Assembly: GCA_964440935.1 (NCBI GenBank)
Contig: CAYTTY010000027.1
Location: 1 to 51,641, forward strand
Direction: 5' to 3'
DNA length: 51,641 nucleotides
Source of the DNA: WJJR01 sp964440935
GTDB taxonomy: Bacteria > Zixibacteria > MSB-5A5 > WJJR01
Shown piece by piece: positions 23,643 through 31,945 of this stretch. Made by a program: the position numbers and the translations under genes. Below the pieces are notes generated by a model. That model did not search any database, was not told where the DNA came from, and saw nothing but the letters and a program-made list of their open reading frames with translations. Numbering within the stretch: the stretch's first letter is position 1; every line of letters begins with the position of its first letter.

Positions 23643-26254
23643 GAGTCTGGTGGTGACTTTGGTTTTCCCGTGAAAATGCTTTCCCAGATCTTTCGCCAGT
23701 TGTCAATGAACTCTTCACGATCCAAATCGTGAACAACTTTGCCCTGTGCAAAATCCTTCCTACCGCCTCCTCTAAGTCCCAAGTCCTCACCGTGTTCTTT
23801 ATAATACCTGCCTGTATCTAACCCAAGTTCCAAGGCGAGCGGATTTGAAGAGGCTACGAATTGATCGTCAGACGAGGAAGTAAACACTCCAGACATTGGA
23901 TAATCACTTGTCTGCTTGAGTCGATCTGCCCAAGCCTTTGCCTCGGCGATGGTAGAGAAATCTCGATAGAAAATCCGTAAATCTGATTCGTCGTCGATCG
24001 GCACTGCGTTTTGGAATGATTCTCCGCCCTCTCTCGCTTGTCGTTGAGTGATGGCGTTAAGCTCGCGCACCAGATTATCCCGTTCCTGTATTAGCTTCAA
24101 AACCCGTTCGGGGACTCGTTCGGCCGACGTTTTCAATTGCTCTGCAGCCAAACGTAACGTCGCATCACTGTGCCGTGCTTTCTCATACGCTTTTTCACCA
24201 GTGACCGCTTCGATCCGTCGCACTCCGGCAGCGACACCGGTTTCACTGGTGATGCGCAGTTGACCGATTTCGCCAGTCGATTGCACGTGTGTACCGCCGC
24301 ACAACTCGGACGAGTAATCGCCGATGCGGATAACGCGCACACGATCACTGTACTTCTCACCAAAGAGTGCGGTGACACCCTGGTTGATCGCCGTGTCGAA
24401 ATCGGTTTCATACGGCGCCACCGGTGTGTTCGCAAGAATCTCACGATTGACGATGCGCTCGACTTCGTCGATTTGTTCTGGCGTCATCGGTCCGGTGTGG
24501 CTGAAGTCGAACCGCAAGCGGTCGGGCGCGACCAGTGATCCGGCCTGTTGTGCATGATCGCCAAGGACCGTGCGCAGCGCTTTGTGCAAGAGGTGCGTGG
24601 CCGTGTGATTGCGCTGGATCATGCGACGGCGTGGAATGTCGACCGACGCATGCACTGTTTTGCCGATGCATGTCGACGGATCACCGCTCACCACATTGCC
24701 GTGATGAACAATGGCTTTGTCGACTTTTTCCATCGACTCGACGTTGAAGTCAAACTCGTCACCGCACGTGATCTGTCCTTTGTCATCAATTTGCCCGCCG
24801 GCTTCGGTGTAGAAAGGTGTCCGGTCCAGAACCAGTGCCTTCTTGTCAGTCGACACCCACAGCAGTTCGGCATCCAGCTCAAAGGTGCTGTAGTCGAATT
24901 GCGATTCGTATGTCAAACCGGCGGCGACTGATGTTGTCTGATCACGGAACTTCGCTTCGGCGCGTGATCGTTTGCGTTGTTCGTTAAGCGCATTCTGGAA
25001 ACCGTCGACATCGACCGTCATGCCCTCTTCGCGCGCGAGCACCTCGGTCAAATCGAGTGGGAAGCCGAAGGTATCGTACAGCTTGAACGCTTCCTCACCG
25101 GGGATCACCTTGTTCCTTGCAGACTGCTTCACCTCTTCAAAGCGCGCCAGGCCGGCATCGAGCGTTTCGGCGAAACGCGCTTCTTCGTTTTCGATGACAT
25201 GCACGACATGGTCGCGGCGTTGCTTCAATTCGGGATAGGCGGCGCCCATCAGGTCGACAACATTATCAACAAAGCGGTAGAGAAACGGGCCATCGTAGCC
25301 GAGCCGTTTGCCCAATCGTGCAGCACGCCTCAGAATACGCCGGAGCACATACCCCGCACCCTCGTTGCCGGGCATGCCGCCATCGGCGACGGTGAACACG
25401 AGTGCGCGCAAATGATCGGCGCAGACGCGGTGTGGCATACCGTCGGGGCCTTTATCGTAGGGAACACCGCTGTCGGATGCGAGCGCATCGATGATCACGC
25501 GGAACAGATCGCTGTCGTAATTCGAATGTTTGCCCTGCACCACCGTGGCGAGCCGTTCGAGGCCCATGCCGGTATCGACCGATGGTTTGGGCAATGGCGT
25601 GAGTGTCCCGTCGGCCGCACGGTTGAACTGCATAAAGACCAAATTCCAGATTTCGAGATAACGGTCGCAGTCGCAATTGACCGTGCAGTCGGGTTTGCCG
25701 CAACTGAACTCGGGCCCGAAATCGTAGTGAATCTCCGAGCACGGTCCGCACGGTCCCACGTCGCCCATCGACCAGTAGTTTTCCGACTCGCCGAAACGGC
25801 GCACCCGGTCTTTGAGTTCGGGGGCAATGCGTTTCCAGAGGTCCTCGGCCTCATCGTCATCGGTATAGACGGTCGCCCAGAGGCGCGATGGATCGAGCTT
25901 GAGCGTGACAGTCAAAAAGTCCCAGGCGAACTTAATGGCGTCTTCTTTGAAATAGTCGCCGAAGGAGAAGTTGCCGAGCATCTCGAAGAAGGTGTGGTGG
26001 CGTGGGGTCACGCCGACGTTTTCGAGATCGTTGTGCTTCCCCGACACGCGCAGACACTTCTGCGACGAGGCGGCGCGGTTGTAGTCACGCGTCTCCTGTC
26101 CCAGGAAGACCGATTTGAACTGGTTCATCCCCGCGTTGATAAACAGCAGGGAGGGGTCGTCTTTAACCAGAATCGACGCCGACGGGACCACGGTGTGGCC
26201 ACGCGCGGCAAAGAAGTCCAAAAAGGCGGATCGTAGGTCGTTGGCAGTCATCAT
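23639..26254 (-). CDS. alaS: alanine--tRNA ligase
   Basis: 871 aa, full length. Class II start (FLDFFAARGHTVVPSASILVKDDPSLLFINAGMNQFKSVF), editing-domain HTATHLLHKAL and the zinc/editing motif CGGTHVQSTGEIG, with the C-terminal C-Ala glycine motif LGLRGGGRKDFAQG. It charges tRNA-Ala (EC 6.1.1.7). ATG at 26254 or 26251. The last roughly 400 bp are clearly AT-richer than the rest (23701-23760 has 26 G/C of 60 by hand count), yet the frame stays open. It is separated from recX by 350 bp of hairpins, so it may have its own promoter. Confidence 0.98.
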   Translation of the reverse strand: MMTANDLRSAFLDFFAARGHTVVPSASILVKDDPSLLFINAGMNQFKSVFLGQETRDYNRAASSQKCLRVSGKHNDLENVGVTPRHHTFFEMLGNFSFGDYFKEDAIKFAWDFLTVTLKLDPSRLWATVYTDDDEAEDLWKRIAPELKDRVRRFGESENYWSMGDVGPCGPCSEIHYDFGPEFSCGKPDCTVNCDCDRYLEIWNLVFMQFNRAADGTLTPLPKPSVDTGMGLERLATVVQGKHSNYDSDLFRVIIDALASDSGVPYDKGPDGMPHRVCADHLRALVFTVADGGMPGNEGAGYVLRRILRRAARLGKRLGYDGPFLYRFVDNVVDLMGAAYPELKQRRDHVVHVIENEEARFAETLDAGLARFEEVKQSARNKVIPGEEAFKLYDTFGFPLDLTEVLAREEGMTVDVDGFQNALNEQRKRSRAEAKFRDQTTSVAAGLTYESQFDYSTFELDAELLWVSTDKKALVLDRTPFYTEAGGQIDDKGQITCGDEFDFNVESMEKVDKAIVHHGNVVSGDPSTCIGKTVHASVDIPRRRMIQRNHTATHLLHKALRTVLGDHAQQAGSLVAPDRLRFDFSHTGPMTPEQIDEVERIVNREILANTPVAPYETDFDTAINQGVTALFGEKYSDRVRVIRIGDYSSELCGGTHVQSTGEIGQLRITSETGVAAGVRRIEAVTGEKAYEKARHSDATLRLAAEQLKTSAERVPERVLKLIQERDNLVRELNAITQRQAREGGESFQNAVPIDDESDLRIFYRDFSTIAEAKAWADRLKQTSDYPMSGVFTSSSDDQFVASSNPLALELGLDTGRYYKEHGEDLGLRGGGRKDFAQGKVVHDLDREEFIDNWRKIWESIFTGKPKSPPDS

Positions 26255-26316
26255 AGCTCGCTATATACGGTGCAACCGTCGCCAATAAGGACGTTTGGGG
26301 TGGAAAAGGCAAGGGG

Positions 26317-26600
26317 GTGTCCCCTCACCCCGACCCTCTCCCCCACGGCAAAAAGCCGCCGTGGGGAAGAGGGAGAAATGCTCCCTTCCTCAATATGGCA
26401 CCTGGCGGGCCTACGCCGTTCCCCCTCACCCCAGCCCTAACCGCCTTCGACATGCTCAGCTCAAGCCAAAAAGAGACGTTTGGGGGAGAGGAAACGGGCC
26501 GATCCGCAGTCATTCGATTCCTCGATAAATGCTCCGAGTCTTTTGCTCCCTCTCCCCAGAGCGCTTTTTGCTCTGGGGAGAGGGCTGGGGTGAGGGGTAT
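26317..26600. repeat. CCCTCACCCC...CTCTCCCC hairpin repeats
   Basis: Several copies of the common C-rich motif occur at 26321-26376, 26421-26436 and 26546-26596. The strongest hairpin is CCCTCTCCCCAGAG (26548-26561) / CTCTGGGGAGAGGG (26571-26584) with a T-rich loop. The motif recurs at 33768-33812. It fills the recX-alaS gap; no gene is seen. Confidence 0.55.
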
Positions 26601-26604
26601 TCCG

Positions 26605-27231
26605 TTACGCCCAATCGGGGAAATGCTCGCTGAGCACCTGCCGGATGTCATCGTAGGCGAAGCCCCGGCGGGCGAGGAAGGCGAGCAGGCGTTGCTTTTC
26701 CTTGGGGTGGTCGTCCTTGGCCTGGGAGAGACGTCGCAGACGGGTTTCGATCAGCTCACGCAGGGCAGTGCGCTCGTCAGATCCGGTGAACCCGTCCAAC
26801 GCCTTTTTGATCGTCGTATCGGTGACACCGCGTTGTTTGAGTTCGTAGGCCAGGGCGGTGCGTCCACGGGGGGCGACACGACGCCGGGTGGAAACCCAGG
26901 AGGTGGCGAAACGGTCGTCGCTTTGGAGTCTTTCCTTCTCTAATGCATCGAGGACGGTTCTGATCACGGTCCCGTCGAAACCCTTGCGCTTGAGCGCGCC
27001 GGCCAATTCGGCGCGGGAGCGTTCGCGCCGGGCCAATAGGCCAATCGCCGCTTCACGTGCGGCGACCGATTCGAGTTCGCGACGGCGGGCGGTGTCGAGT
27101 TCCTCACCCTCGTAGACACATTTGTCGCGAATGACCTTGCGGGAGAGTTCGAAGGCGTATTTGAAGTCGATCTCGACACGGATTCGTCCCGGCCGGCCTT
27201 TTTGGGGTTTGAGGGTGGTGATGGTGGGCAT
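26605..27231 (-). CDS. recX: regulatory protein RecX
   Basis: 208 aa. RecX-type three-helix repeats: AAIGLLARRERSRAELAGALKRKGFD, RFATSWVSTRRR, GRTALAYELKQRGV, FLARRGFAYDDIRQVL. It inhibits RecA filament extension and coprotease activity in the cytoplasm. In most genomes recX directly follows recA; here two unrelated genes (27249-29035) lie between them in the same orientation. The HEPN gene ends 17 bp before the recX start, so read-through transcription is likely. Confidence 0.9.
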   Translation of the reverse strand: MPTITTLKPQKGRPGRIRVEIDFKYAFELSRKVIRDKCVYEGEELDTARRRELESVAAREAAIGLLARRERSRAELAGALKRKGFDGTVIRTVLDALEKERLQSDDRFATSWVSTRRRVAPRGRTALAYELKQRGVTDTTIKKALDGFTGSDERTALRELIETRLRRLSQAKDDHPKEKQRLLAFLARRGFAYDDIRQVLSEHFPDWA

Positions 27232-27248
27232 GGGGGGAAGCCGGGGTT

Positions 27249-27932
27249 CTAATTTGGAGAGCGGATCGATATGGGATCGGAGCCTGACTGTTGTCTGACA
27301 AACTGTCCGAGGGCTGCTGCGTTCTCAACATCTGTTTTAAACATTCTCATAAGTTCAAGTACTTCGTCCGCTAGAGTTCTATATTCCTCAGGACCAAGAT
27401 CGAGATACTCACCGTGGGCAATTCCGTTTCGTCGTCGCAACAAGCTTTCGTCGATAAGATTGTACTTGGATTCGTAAGGTTTCGGGTCAAGACCAATGGA
27501 TAGAGCGATATCCTCAAACACCTCAGAATTCAGATTCGATCGGGTACCAACTGTTGCATTTGACCCGAAATTCGCTCTTTCCTTTTGACTCGAGAGAATG
27601 AAATCCACTGCCGAAATGTGTAGATTGCTCTTATCGGATGACACAAGCCCGTTCAATATCCTTTTTGCCCCGCGAGCCACGAAGCAGTACTGCAATTCGC
27701 CGAATGTTCGTCGCTGTCCAGAAATGAAATCAAGGTAGGTCTCAGAGCCTCTCTTGACGAAACCTTCCCAATGTGCGTACAGGAGCGGCAGACCGGCCCG
27801 TATTAGCGTTTTCTTGGCTACATTCTGGGAAGTTCTTACTGAGATTTTGAGGTCGGCGATCTCCTTCAATCGCCAGGCAAACTCGTCATCGAGTTCGGTC
27901 TGGAAATCGTTAAGTGTGTGGATTTTGCTCAT
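27249..27932 (-). CDS. HEPN-domain protein, MAE_28990/MAE_18760-like
   Basis: 227 aa, all-helical. Near residue 170 the HEPN RNase motif R-x4-H is seen in RRRNGIAHGEYLDL (RNGIAH). The N-terminal LPLLYAHWEGFVKRGSETYLDFI is typical of this HEPN subfamily, which Pfam groups as probable nucleases of conflict systems. It overlaps the DUF262 gene by 4 nt (ATGA) and so is coupled to it. The likely role is an RNase effector in an antiphage or toxin-antitoxin-like pair; this is inference from motif and partner. The pair is AT-richer than the flanking recA and recX. No signal peptide. Confidence 0.8.
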   Translation of the reverse strand: MSKIHTLNDFQTELDDEFAWRLKEIADLKISVRTSQNVAKKTLIRAGLPLLYAHWEGFVKRGSETYLDFISGQRRTFGELQYCFVARGAKRILNGLVSSDKSNLHISAVDFILSSQKERANFGSNATVGTRSNLNSEVFEDIALSIGLDPKPYESKYNLIDESLLRRRNGIAHGEYLDLGPEEYRTLADEVLELMRMFKTDVENAAALGQFVRQQSGSDPISIRSPN

Positions 27933-29035
27933 TCAGCAAAGAAGGATTCAGCCATCGGCAGCAGAGTCGCGAGCCTTGTAGTACCGCGAACGCCTGCACC
28001 TGAGTTTTTGTTGAATACTGGGTCACTCCACAACGCCTTACACTTCTCAATAAGGAACCCTTTCCGTGGGACCTCGTCCATGGCCTGAATCTTGTCAAGA
28101 TTCTTTGAAACACCAATGGCAACCACTTCATATACTGACATTAGGAACTTGCCCTTGAATTCAGATCCATCCCATCGCTTGAAGGAGCGAGCACCAAGCG
28201 CCTCACTCAAGAATCGGAAAGTACCTTTGAAAACCTCATACTCTCGGTCTCTGTCAATCGGTTTTTCGACCGCGATTTGTAGCATGGCTTCATCGAGATA
28301 CTCATGCACATCCAGGCCTGTCTCGTAAGGGACGTTCCGAAACACGAAGAACCGGAGTGCGAGTTCAGTTGCTGCTTGCCGCTCGAGTGCTGCCTCAGTT
28401 TGATCTATCGTTACTTGAAAGCTTTTCTCCGAGGCACACTTAAGTAGCCATTCATGAAATGCCTTATTCAACATAACGGCTACGCAATTCCTTACCTCTT
28501 GCTCAGAGAGTCCAACTCCACCAGTATTGAGCCGTTGAAACAACTCATATTTTGCTTTCGCGTCACTCTCATGTTTGAGTATTTCAACTCTTATGCGAGC
28601 TCTCTTGATCTGGAGCTGATGGGCTCTGCCAATTCCATCATTACCGTCGGGTTCACTTGGTTGCCATCGCATATTGGTTAGACTAGGGAGGAATCGTGTC
28701 CCTTCGAGCACAGATGGTGGTGCTATGTGTTCTTCCTCTAGCCGAAGACTCCCGACAAATTCGAATATCGTGGACAGTCGTTGGAGCCCATCGATGAGCT
28801 CCCAGATAGCGTCCCTGTCCTGGTAAACGAATATTGGAGGAATTGGAATTCCGAGAAGCAGTGATTCGATAAATCGGGTCTTTCGCGATATGTCCCATCG
28901 AAACAATCGCTGAAAATCCGGTCTGATGAGGATCTCGTGTGAATCATACAGGTTAAGGATCTCTCCTACAGACATTTCGTATCCATCGGAGACTATCTTA
29001 GTCCGTGCTTGTTTGATTTCCTCATCTAAGCTCAT
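27929..29035 (-). CDS. DUF262 (ParB/GmrSD-N-like) protein
   Basis: 368 aa. MSVGEILNLYDSHEILIRPDFQRLFRWDISRKTRFIESLLLGIPIPPIFVY and the catalytic-type motif WELIDGLQRLSTI (IDGxQR) are the DUF262/ParB-like NTPase signature. FQRLNTGGVGLSEQEVRNC follows at about 165-185. The GmrSD C-terminal DUF1524 HNH domain is absent. DUF262 proteins act in type IV restriction and other defence modules, binding or hydrolysing nucleotides. Start ATG 29035 with AGGGGA upstream. By hand count 28501-28560 is 45% G+C against 60% in recA at 29281-29340, suggesting transfer. First gene of the DUF262-HEPN pair. Confidence 0.85.
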   Translation of the reverse strand: MSLDEEIKQARTKIVSDGYEMSVGEILNLYDSHEILIRPDFQRLFRWDISRKTRFIESLLLGIPIPPIFVYQDRDAIWELIDGLQRLSTIFEFVGSLRLEEEHIAPPSVLEGTRFLPSLTNMRWQPSEPDGNDGIGRAHQLQIKRARIRVEILKHESDAKAKYELFQRLNTGGVGLSEQEVRNCVAVMLNKAFHEWLLKCASEKSFQVTIDQTEAALERQAATELALRFFVFRNVPYETGLDVHEYLDEAMLQIAVEKPIDRDREYEVFKGTFRFLSEALGARSFKRWDGSEFKGKFLMSVYEVVAIGVSKNLDKIQAMDEVPRKGFLIEKCKALWSDPVFNKNSGAGVRGTTRLATLLPMAESFFAE

Positions 29036-29084
29036 CTATTGCATCCCCTGGAAAGTGGCCATGTTGCGGTCCTACACAACCCCC

Positions 29085-30182
29085 CTACTTCGCCTTCGCC
29101 TCCTCCATCTCCGCCTCGGCCGCCACTTCGGCTTTGGCTTCCTCGGGTTTGCGGATGAGGCCGATTTGGGTGCGGAGCTTGGTGTCGATTTCGGTGTAGA
29201 GGTCGGGGTTTTCGGTGAGGAACTGGCGCGCGTTGTCCCGGCCCTGGCCGATGCGGAGGTCGCCGTAGGAGTACCAGGCGCCGCTCTTGTCGATGATGCC
29301 TTCTTTGGTGGCCAAATCGAGCATATCGCCGGCGCGGGAGATGCCCTCGCCATAAATGATGTCGAATTCGGCTTCGCGGAACGGCGGCGCGACTTTGTTT
29401 TTGACCACCCGCACACGCGTACGCGCACCTTTCACCTGGTCGGCGTCTTTAATTGTGGCGATTTTGCGGATGTCCATCCGGACAGTCGAATAGAATTTGA
29501 GCGCGTTGCCGCCGGTGGTGGTTTCGGGATTGCCGAACATCACGCCGATTTTCATGCGAATCTGATTGATGAAGATGCAGCAGGTTTTCGATTTCGAGAT
29601 GGTGCCGGTAAGTTTGCGCAACGCCTGCGACATCAGCCGCGCCTGCAACCCCATTTGCGGATCGCCCATATCGCCTTCGATTTCGGCACGGGGAACCAAC
29701 GCGGCGACGGAGTCGACCACGACAACGTCGATCGCGCTGGAGCGCACGAGGGTTTCGGTGATTTCCAGCGCCTGTTCGCCGGTATCGGGCTGGGAAATCA
29801 GCAGGTTCTCCAGATCGACACCGAGCTTTTCGGCGTAGTTGACGTCGAGCGCGTGTTCGGCGTCGACAAAGGCGACCGTACCGCCGGTCTTCTGCGCTTG
29901 TGCGATGATTGAGAGTGCCAGAGTGGTCTTGCCCGATGATTCGGGACCGTAGATTTCAACGACGCGTCCGCGCGGCACACCACCGATGCCCAACGCGTAA
30001 TCGAGTGAAATCGATCCGGTCGAAATCGATGCGATCGATGTGTCACGGGCTTCGCCGCCCAAGCGCATGATCGACCCCTTACCGAATTGACGTTCGATCT
30101 GCATCACGGCGGTTTCGAGTGCGCGCTTCTTGCCGTTGTCGCCGCCACCCTGCGGCGCCTGCTGGGAAGAGGATTTTGCCAT
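29085..30182 (-). CDS. recA: recombinase RecA
   Basis: 365 aa from ATG 30182, with GAGG 8 nt upstream (the frame is open to 30212). Walker A GPESSGKTT (79-87), VDAEHALDVNYAEKLGVD, the loop L1/L2 regions MGDPQMGLQARLMSQALRK and NQIRMKIGVMFGNPETTTGG are all intact. The C-terminal tail is Ala/Glu/Lys-rich. It forms the strand-exchange filament and drives LexA self-cleavage in the SOS response. Upstream a palindromic GAAC-N4-GTTC box (30314-30329) suggests LexA control. Confidence 0.99.
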   Translation of the reverse strand: MAKSSSQQAPQGGGDNGKKRALETAVMQIERQFGKGSIMRLGGEARDTSIASISTGSISLDYALGIGGVPRGRVVEIYGPESSGKTTLALSIIAQAQKTGGTVAFVDAEHALDVNYAEKLGVDLENLLISQPDTGEQALEITETLVRSSAIDVVVVDSVAALVPRAEIEGDMGDPQMGLQARLMSQALRKLTGTISKSKTCCIFINQIRMKIGVMFGNPETTTGGNALKFYSTVRMDIRKIATIKDADQVKGARTRVRVVKNKVAPPFREAEFDIIYGEGISRAGDMLDLATKEGIIDKSGAWYSYGDLRIGQGRDNARQFLTENPDLYTEIDTKLRTQIGLIRKPEEAKAEVAAEAEMEEAKAK

Positions 30183-30313
30183 ACTATTAACCTCGCTTTG
30201 ACGGCGCTGCACCGGCAGCCCGTCCCGGAAAATGGATCATCTTACGGTCATGCCCGGCCCAATGGCCTTAAGGTAGCAGGGTAAATGTGCGAAAAGTGAT
30301 ATGCAAGAGAAAA

Positions 30314-30329
30314 GTGAACATATGTTCAC
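30314..30329 (-). promoter_or_regulatory. candidate LexA/SOS box upstream of recA
   Basis: GTGAACATATGTTCAC is a perfect 16-bp palindrome containing GAAC-N4-GTTC, the core of the Gram-positive-type (DinR) LexA box. It lies 132 nt upstream of the recA ATG. The only such match noticed in the window. Binding is inference. Confidence 0.6.
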
Positions 30330-30344
30330 TATGGGTGGATTTTC

Positions 30345-30446
30345 TGTAGTCCGGCCGCCTCGGCCGGACTGTTCGGGCCCTTCGACTCCGCTCAGGCCGG
30401 GCAGGATGCCCGGGCCACAATGCGGGCGAGGCGCCCGCACTACAAT
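30345..30446. repeat. palindromic element left of the exported DJ-1 gene
   Basis: GTAGTCCGGCCGCCTCGGCCGGACT, a CCCGGGCA hairpin and TGCGGGCGAGGCGCCCGCA follow one another. Read on the minus strand, its ends match the element at 31296-31347 on the plus strand, so the two lie as inverted copies around the gene 30456-31214. Confidence 0.55.
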
Positions 30447-30455
30447 AAGATCAAC

Positions 30456-31214
30456 TTACTTGGTCGCTTTTATCGAGTTGAGGGCTTCGACAATCAGCTC
30501 GCCGACTTTGTGCGCCGACTGGGGATTCTGGCCGGTCACCACCCGCTGATCGATGACGGCATTGGGTTGCCAGGCTTCTGCGGGCACATGGATGCCACCA
30601 CGCTCCGTCAGCCGGTCCTGAAGCATAAACGGAACGAGCGTATCCAATCCAACCTTAGCTTCCTCTTCGTTGGTGAAAGCGGCAAATCGTTTCCCGTCGA
30701 TCAGATACGAACCGTCGGAGAGCTTCACTTCGGCCAGGGCGGCCGGGCCATGGCAGACAGCGCCGACGACACCGCCATCTTCGTAAACCGTCGATGCCAA
30801 TCGGTTGACAGCCGAATCTCCGGGAAAATCCCACATCGTACCGTGCCCACCACTGAACAGCACGGCCGCGAAATCAATGGGATCGAGGTTGGCGAGCTTG
30901 CGGCTATTTAAGACAGCGGCCATGAGGTCGGCATCACGAAGAAATCGCTGATTGACCTCGTCGGTGGTGTCCATACTCCGGGGATCAATCGGCGCAACAC
31001 CGCCATCAATGCTGGCGAGCACTACGTCGTAGCCGGCGTCTTTAATCACGTAATACGGATGTGTCATTTCGGAGAGCCAGAAACCAGTGCGCTTGTCGGT
31101 GTCACCCATTTGTGCATGGCTGGTGACGACAATTAGAACGCTATCCGCGGCGTACGCGGTCTTCGTCGCCGCAATGGCTAGGAGAAAGATGAAGAGAAGA
31201 ATCAGTCGTTTCAT
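30456..31214 (-). CDS. exported DJ-1/PfpI-family protein (Hsp31-like)
   Basis: 252 aa with a clear signal peptide (MKRLILLFIFLLAIAATKTAYAA, cut near residue 22). The core has the Hsp31/DJ-1 triad candidates Glu49 (WLSEMTHPYYV), Cys154 and His155 (VGAVCHGPAAL), plus FSGGHGTMWDFP. Family members are glyoxalase III-type, deglycase or chaperone-like enzymes, usually cytoplasmic. A periplasmic version is less common. It sits between recA and thpR, bounded on each side by an inverted palindromic element, suggesting a later insertion into the cluster. Substrate unknown. Confidence 0.88.
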   Translation of the reverse strand: MKRLILLFIFLLAIAATKTAYAADSVLIVVTSHAQMGDTDKRTGFWLSEMTHPYYVIKDAGYDVVLASIDGGVAPIDPRSMDTTDEVNQRFLRDADLMAAVLNSRKLANLDPIDFAAVLFSGGHGTMWDFPGDSAVNRLASTVYEDGGVVGAVCHGPAALAEVKLSDGSYLIDGKRFAAFTNEEEAKVGLDTLVPFMLQDRLTERGGIHVPAEAWQPNAVIDQRVVTGQNPQSAHKVGELIVEALNSIKATK

Positions 31215-31295
31215 ATCAGCGGACCTCCAATGGGTGTTTGTTTAATCTTTGACCAAAACATGACGAGGGGGAGATTGGTTCCTGAGCTCACACCG

Positions 31296-31379
31296 TTGTA
31301 GCGCGGGCGCCCCGCCCGCACGTCCAGCCGAGGCGGCCGGACTACAATTTCCGTACCACGGCCGAGACGGCCGTGTTAC
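31296..31379. repeat. palindromic element right of the exported DJ-1 gene
   Basis: It contains TTGTAGCGCGGGCGCC...GCCCGCA and GCCGAGGCGGCCGGACTACAA (31296-31347), inverted relative to 30345-30446. A further hairpin ACGGCCGAGACGGCCGT (about 31358-31374) reaches the thpR stop codon and may terminate that transcript. Confidence 0.55.
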
Positions 31380-31930
31380 GATAGGGCCACCGAATCAATC
31401 ACTGAATACGTTGCTCCGCTTGGGGATAGGACCGATTTCATGAGGTCGATCTGGCCGACACGGATCGGCTCGGGCTCAAACTGAATCCGAGCGGCGGCCT
31501 TGACCAGATCGCCGGCGGGGCCGGGTTCACGGAATCGTGCCAAAGTCACATGCGCTGAAAACGGCCGTTTCTCGCGTTTGAAGCCGAGCGGGATCAATTG
31601 CTTGTCGATTTCCCCGGCCAGTCCCTTGAGAATCTCGAAGCCGTCCTGAATACCGATCCAGAAAACACGTGCCCGTCTGTCATTCGGGAAGAAGCCGAAG
31701 CCGCCGAGGCGCACGTCAAACGGTTTTACATTCTCTTTGGCCAGTGTGATCGCGCCGATGATCGGGCCGATTTGATCGTCGGTGATTTCATCGAGGAATT
31801 TCAATGTCAGATGAACATTCCGGGCCGGGACCCAGCGAGCCTTCGGACCGGCATTGCGGAGGCGGTCGGTGATGTCACCGATGTTGTCTTTGAGGTCGAC
31901 CGGCAGGTTGACAGCGATGAATGAGCGCAT
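31376..31930 (-). CDS. thpR: RNA 2',3'-cyclic phosphodiesterase (ThpR/LigT)
   Basis: 184 aa. The two catalytic HxTx motifs are HLTL (40-43) and HVTL (in RPFSAHVTLARF), the hallmark of the 2H phosphoesterase family. The start MRSFIAVNLP is typical. It hydrolyses RNA 2',3'-cyclic phosphates to 2'-phosphate ends. It lies 15 bp after cinA in the conserved cinA-thpR-recA neighbourhood. Confidence 0.93.
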   Translation of the reverse strand: MRSFIAVNLPVDLKDNIGDITDRLRNAGPKARWVPARNVHLTLKFLDEITDDQIGPIIGAITLAKENVKPFDVRLGGFGFFPNDRRARVFWIGIQDGFEILKGLAGEIDKQLIPLGFKREKRPFSAHVTLARFREPGPAGDLVKAAARIQFEPEPIRVGQIDLMKSVLSPSGATYSVIDSVALS

Positions 31931-31945
31931 ACTGTATGTTACAAC

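Noticed and set aside
24977..26236. 419-aa open frame on the plus strand
   Set aside because: Exact antisense shadow of alaS; no ribosome binding site or recognisable domain.
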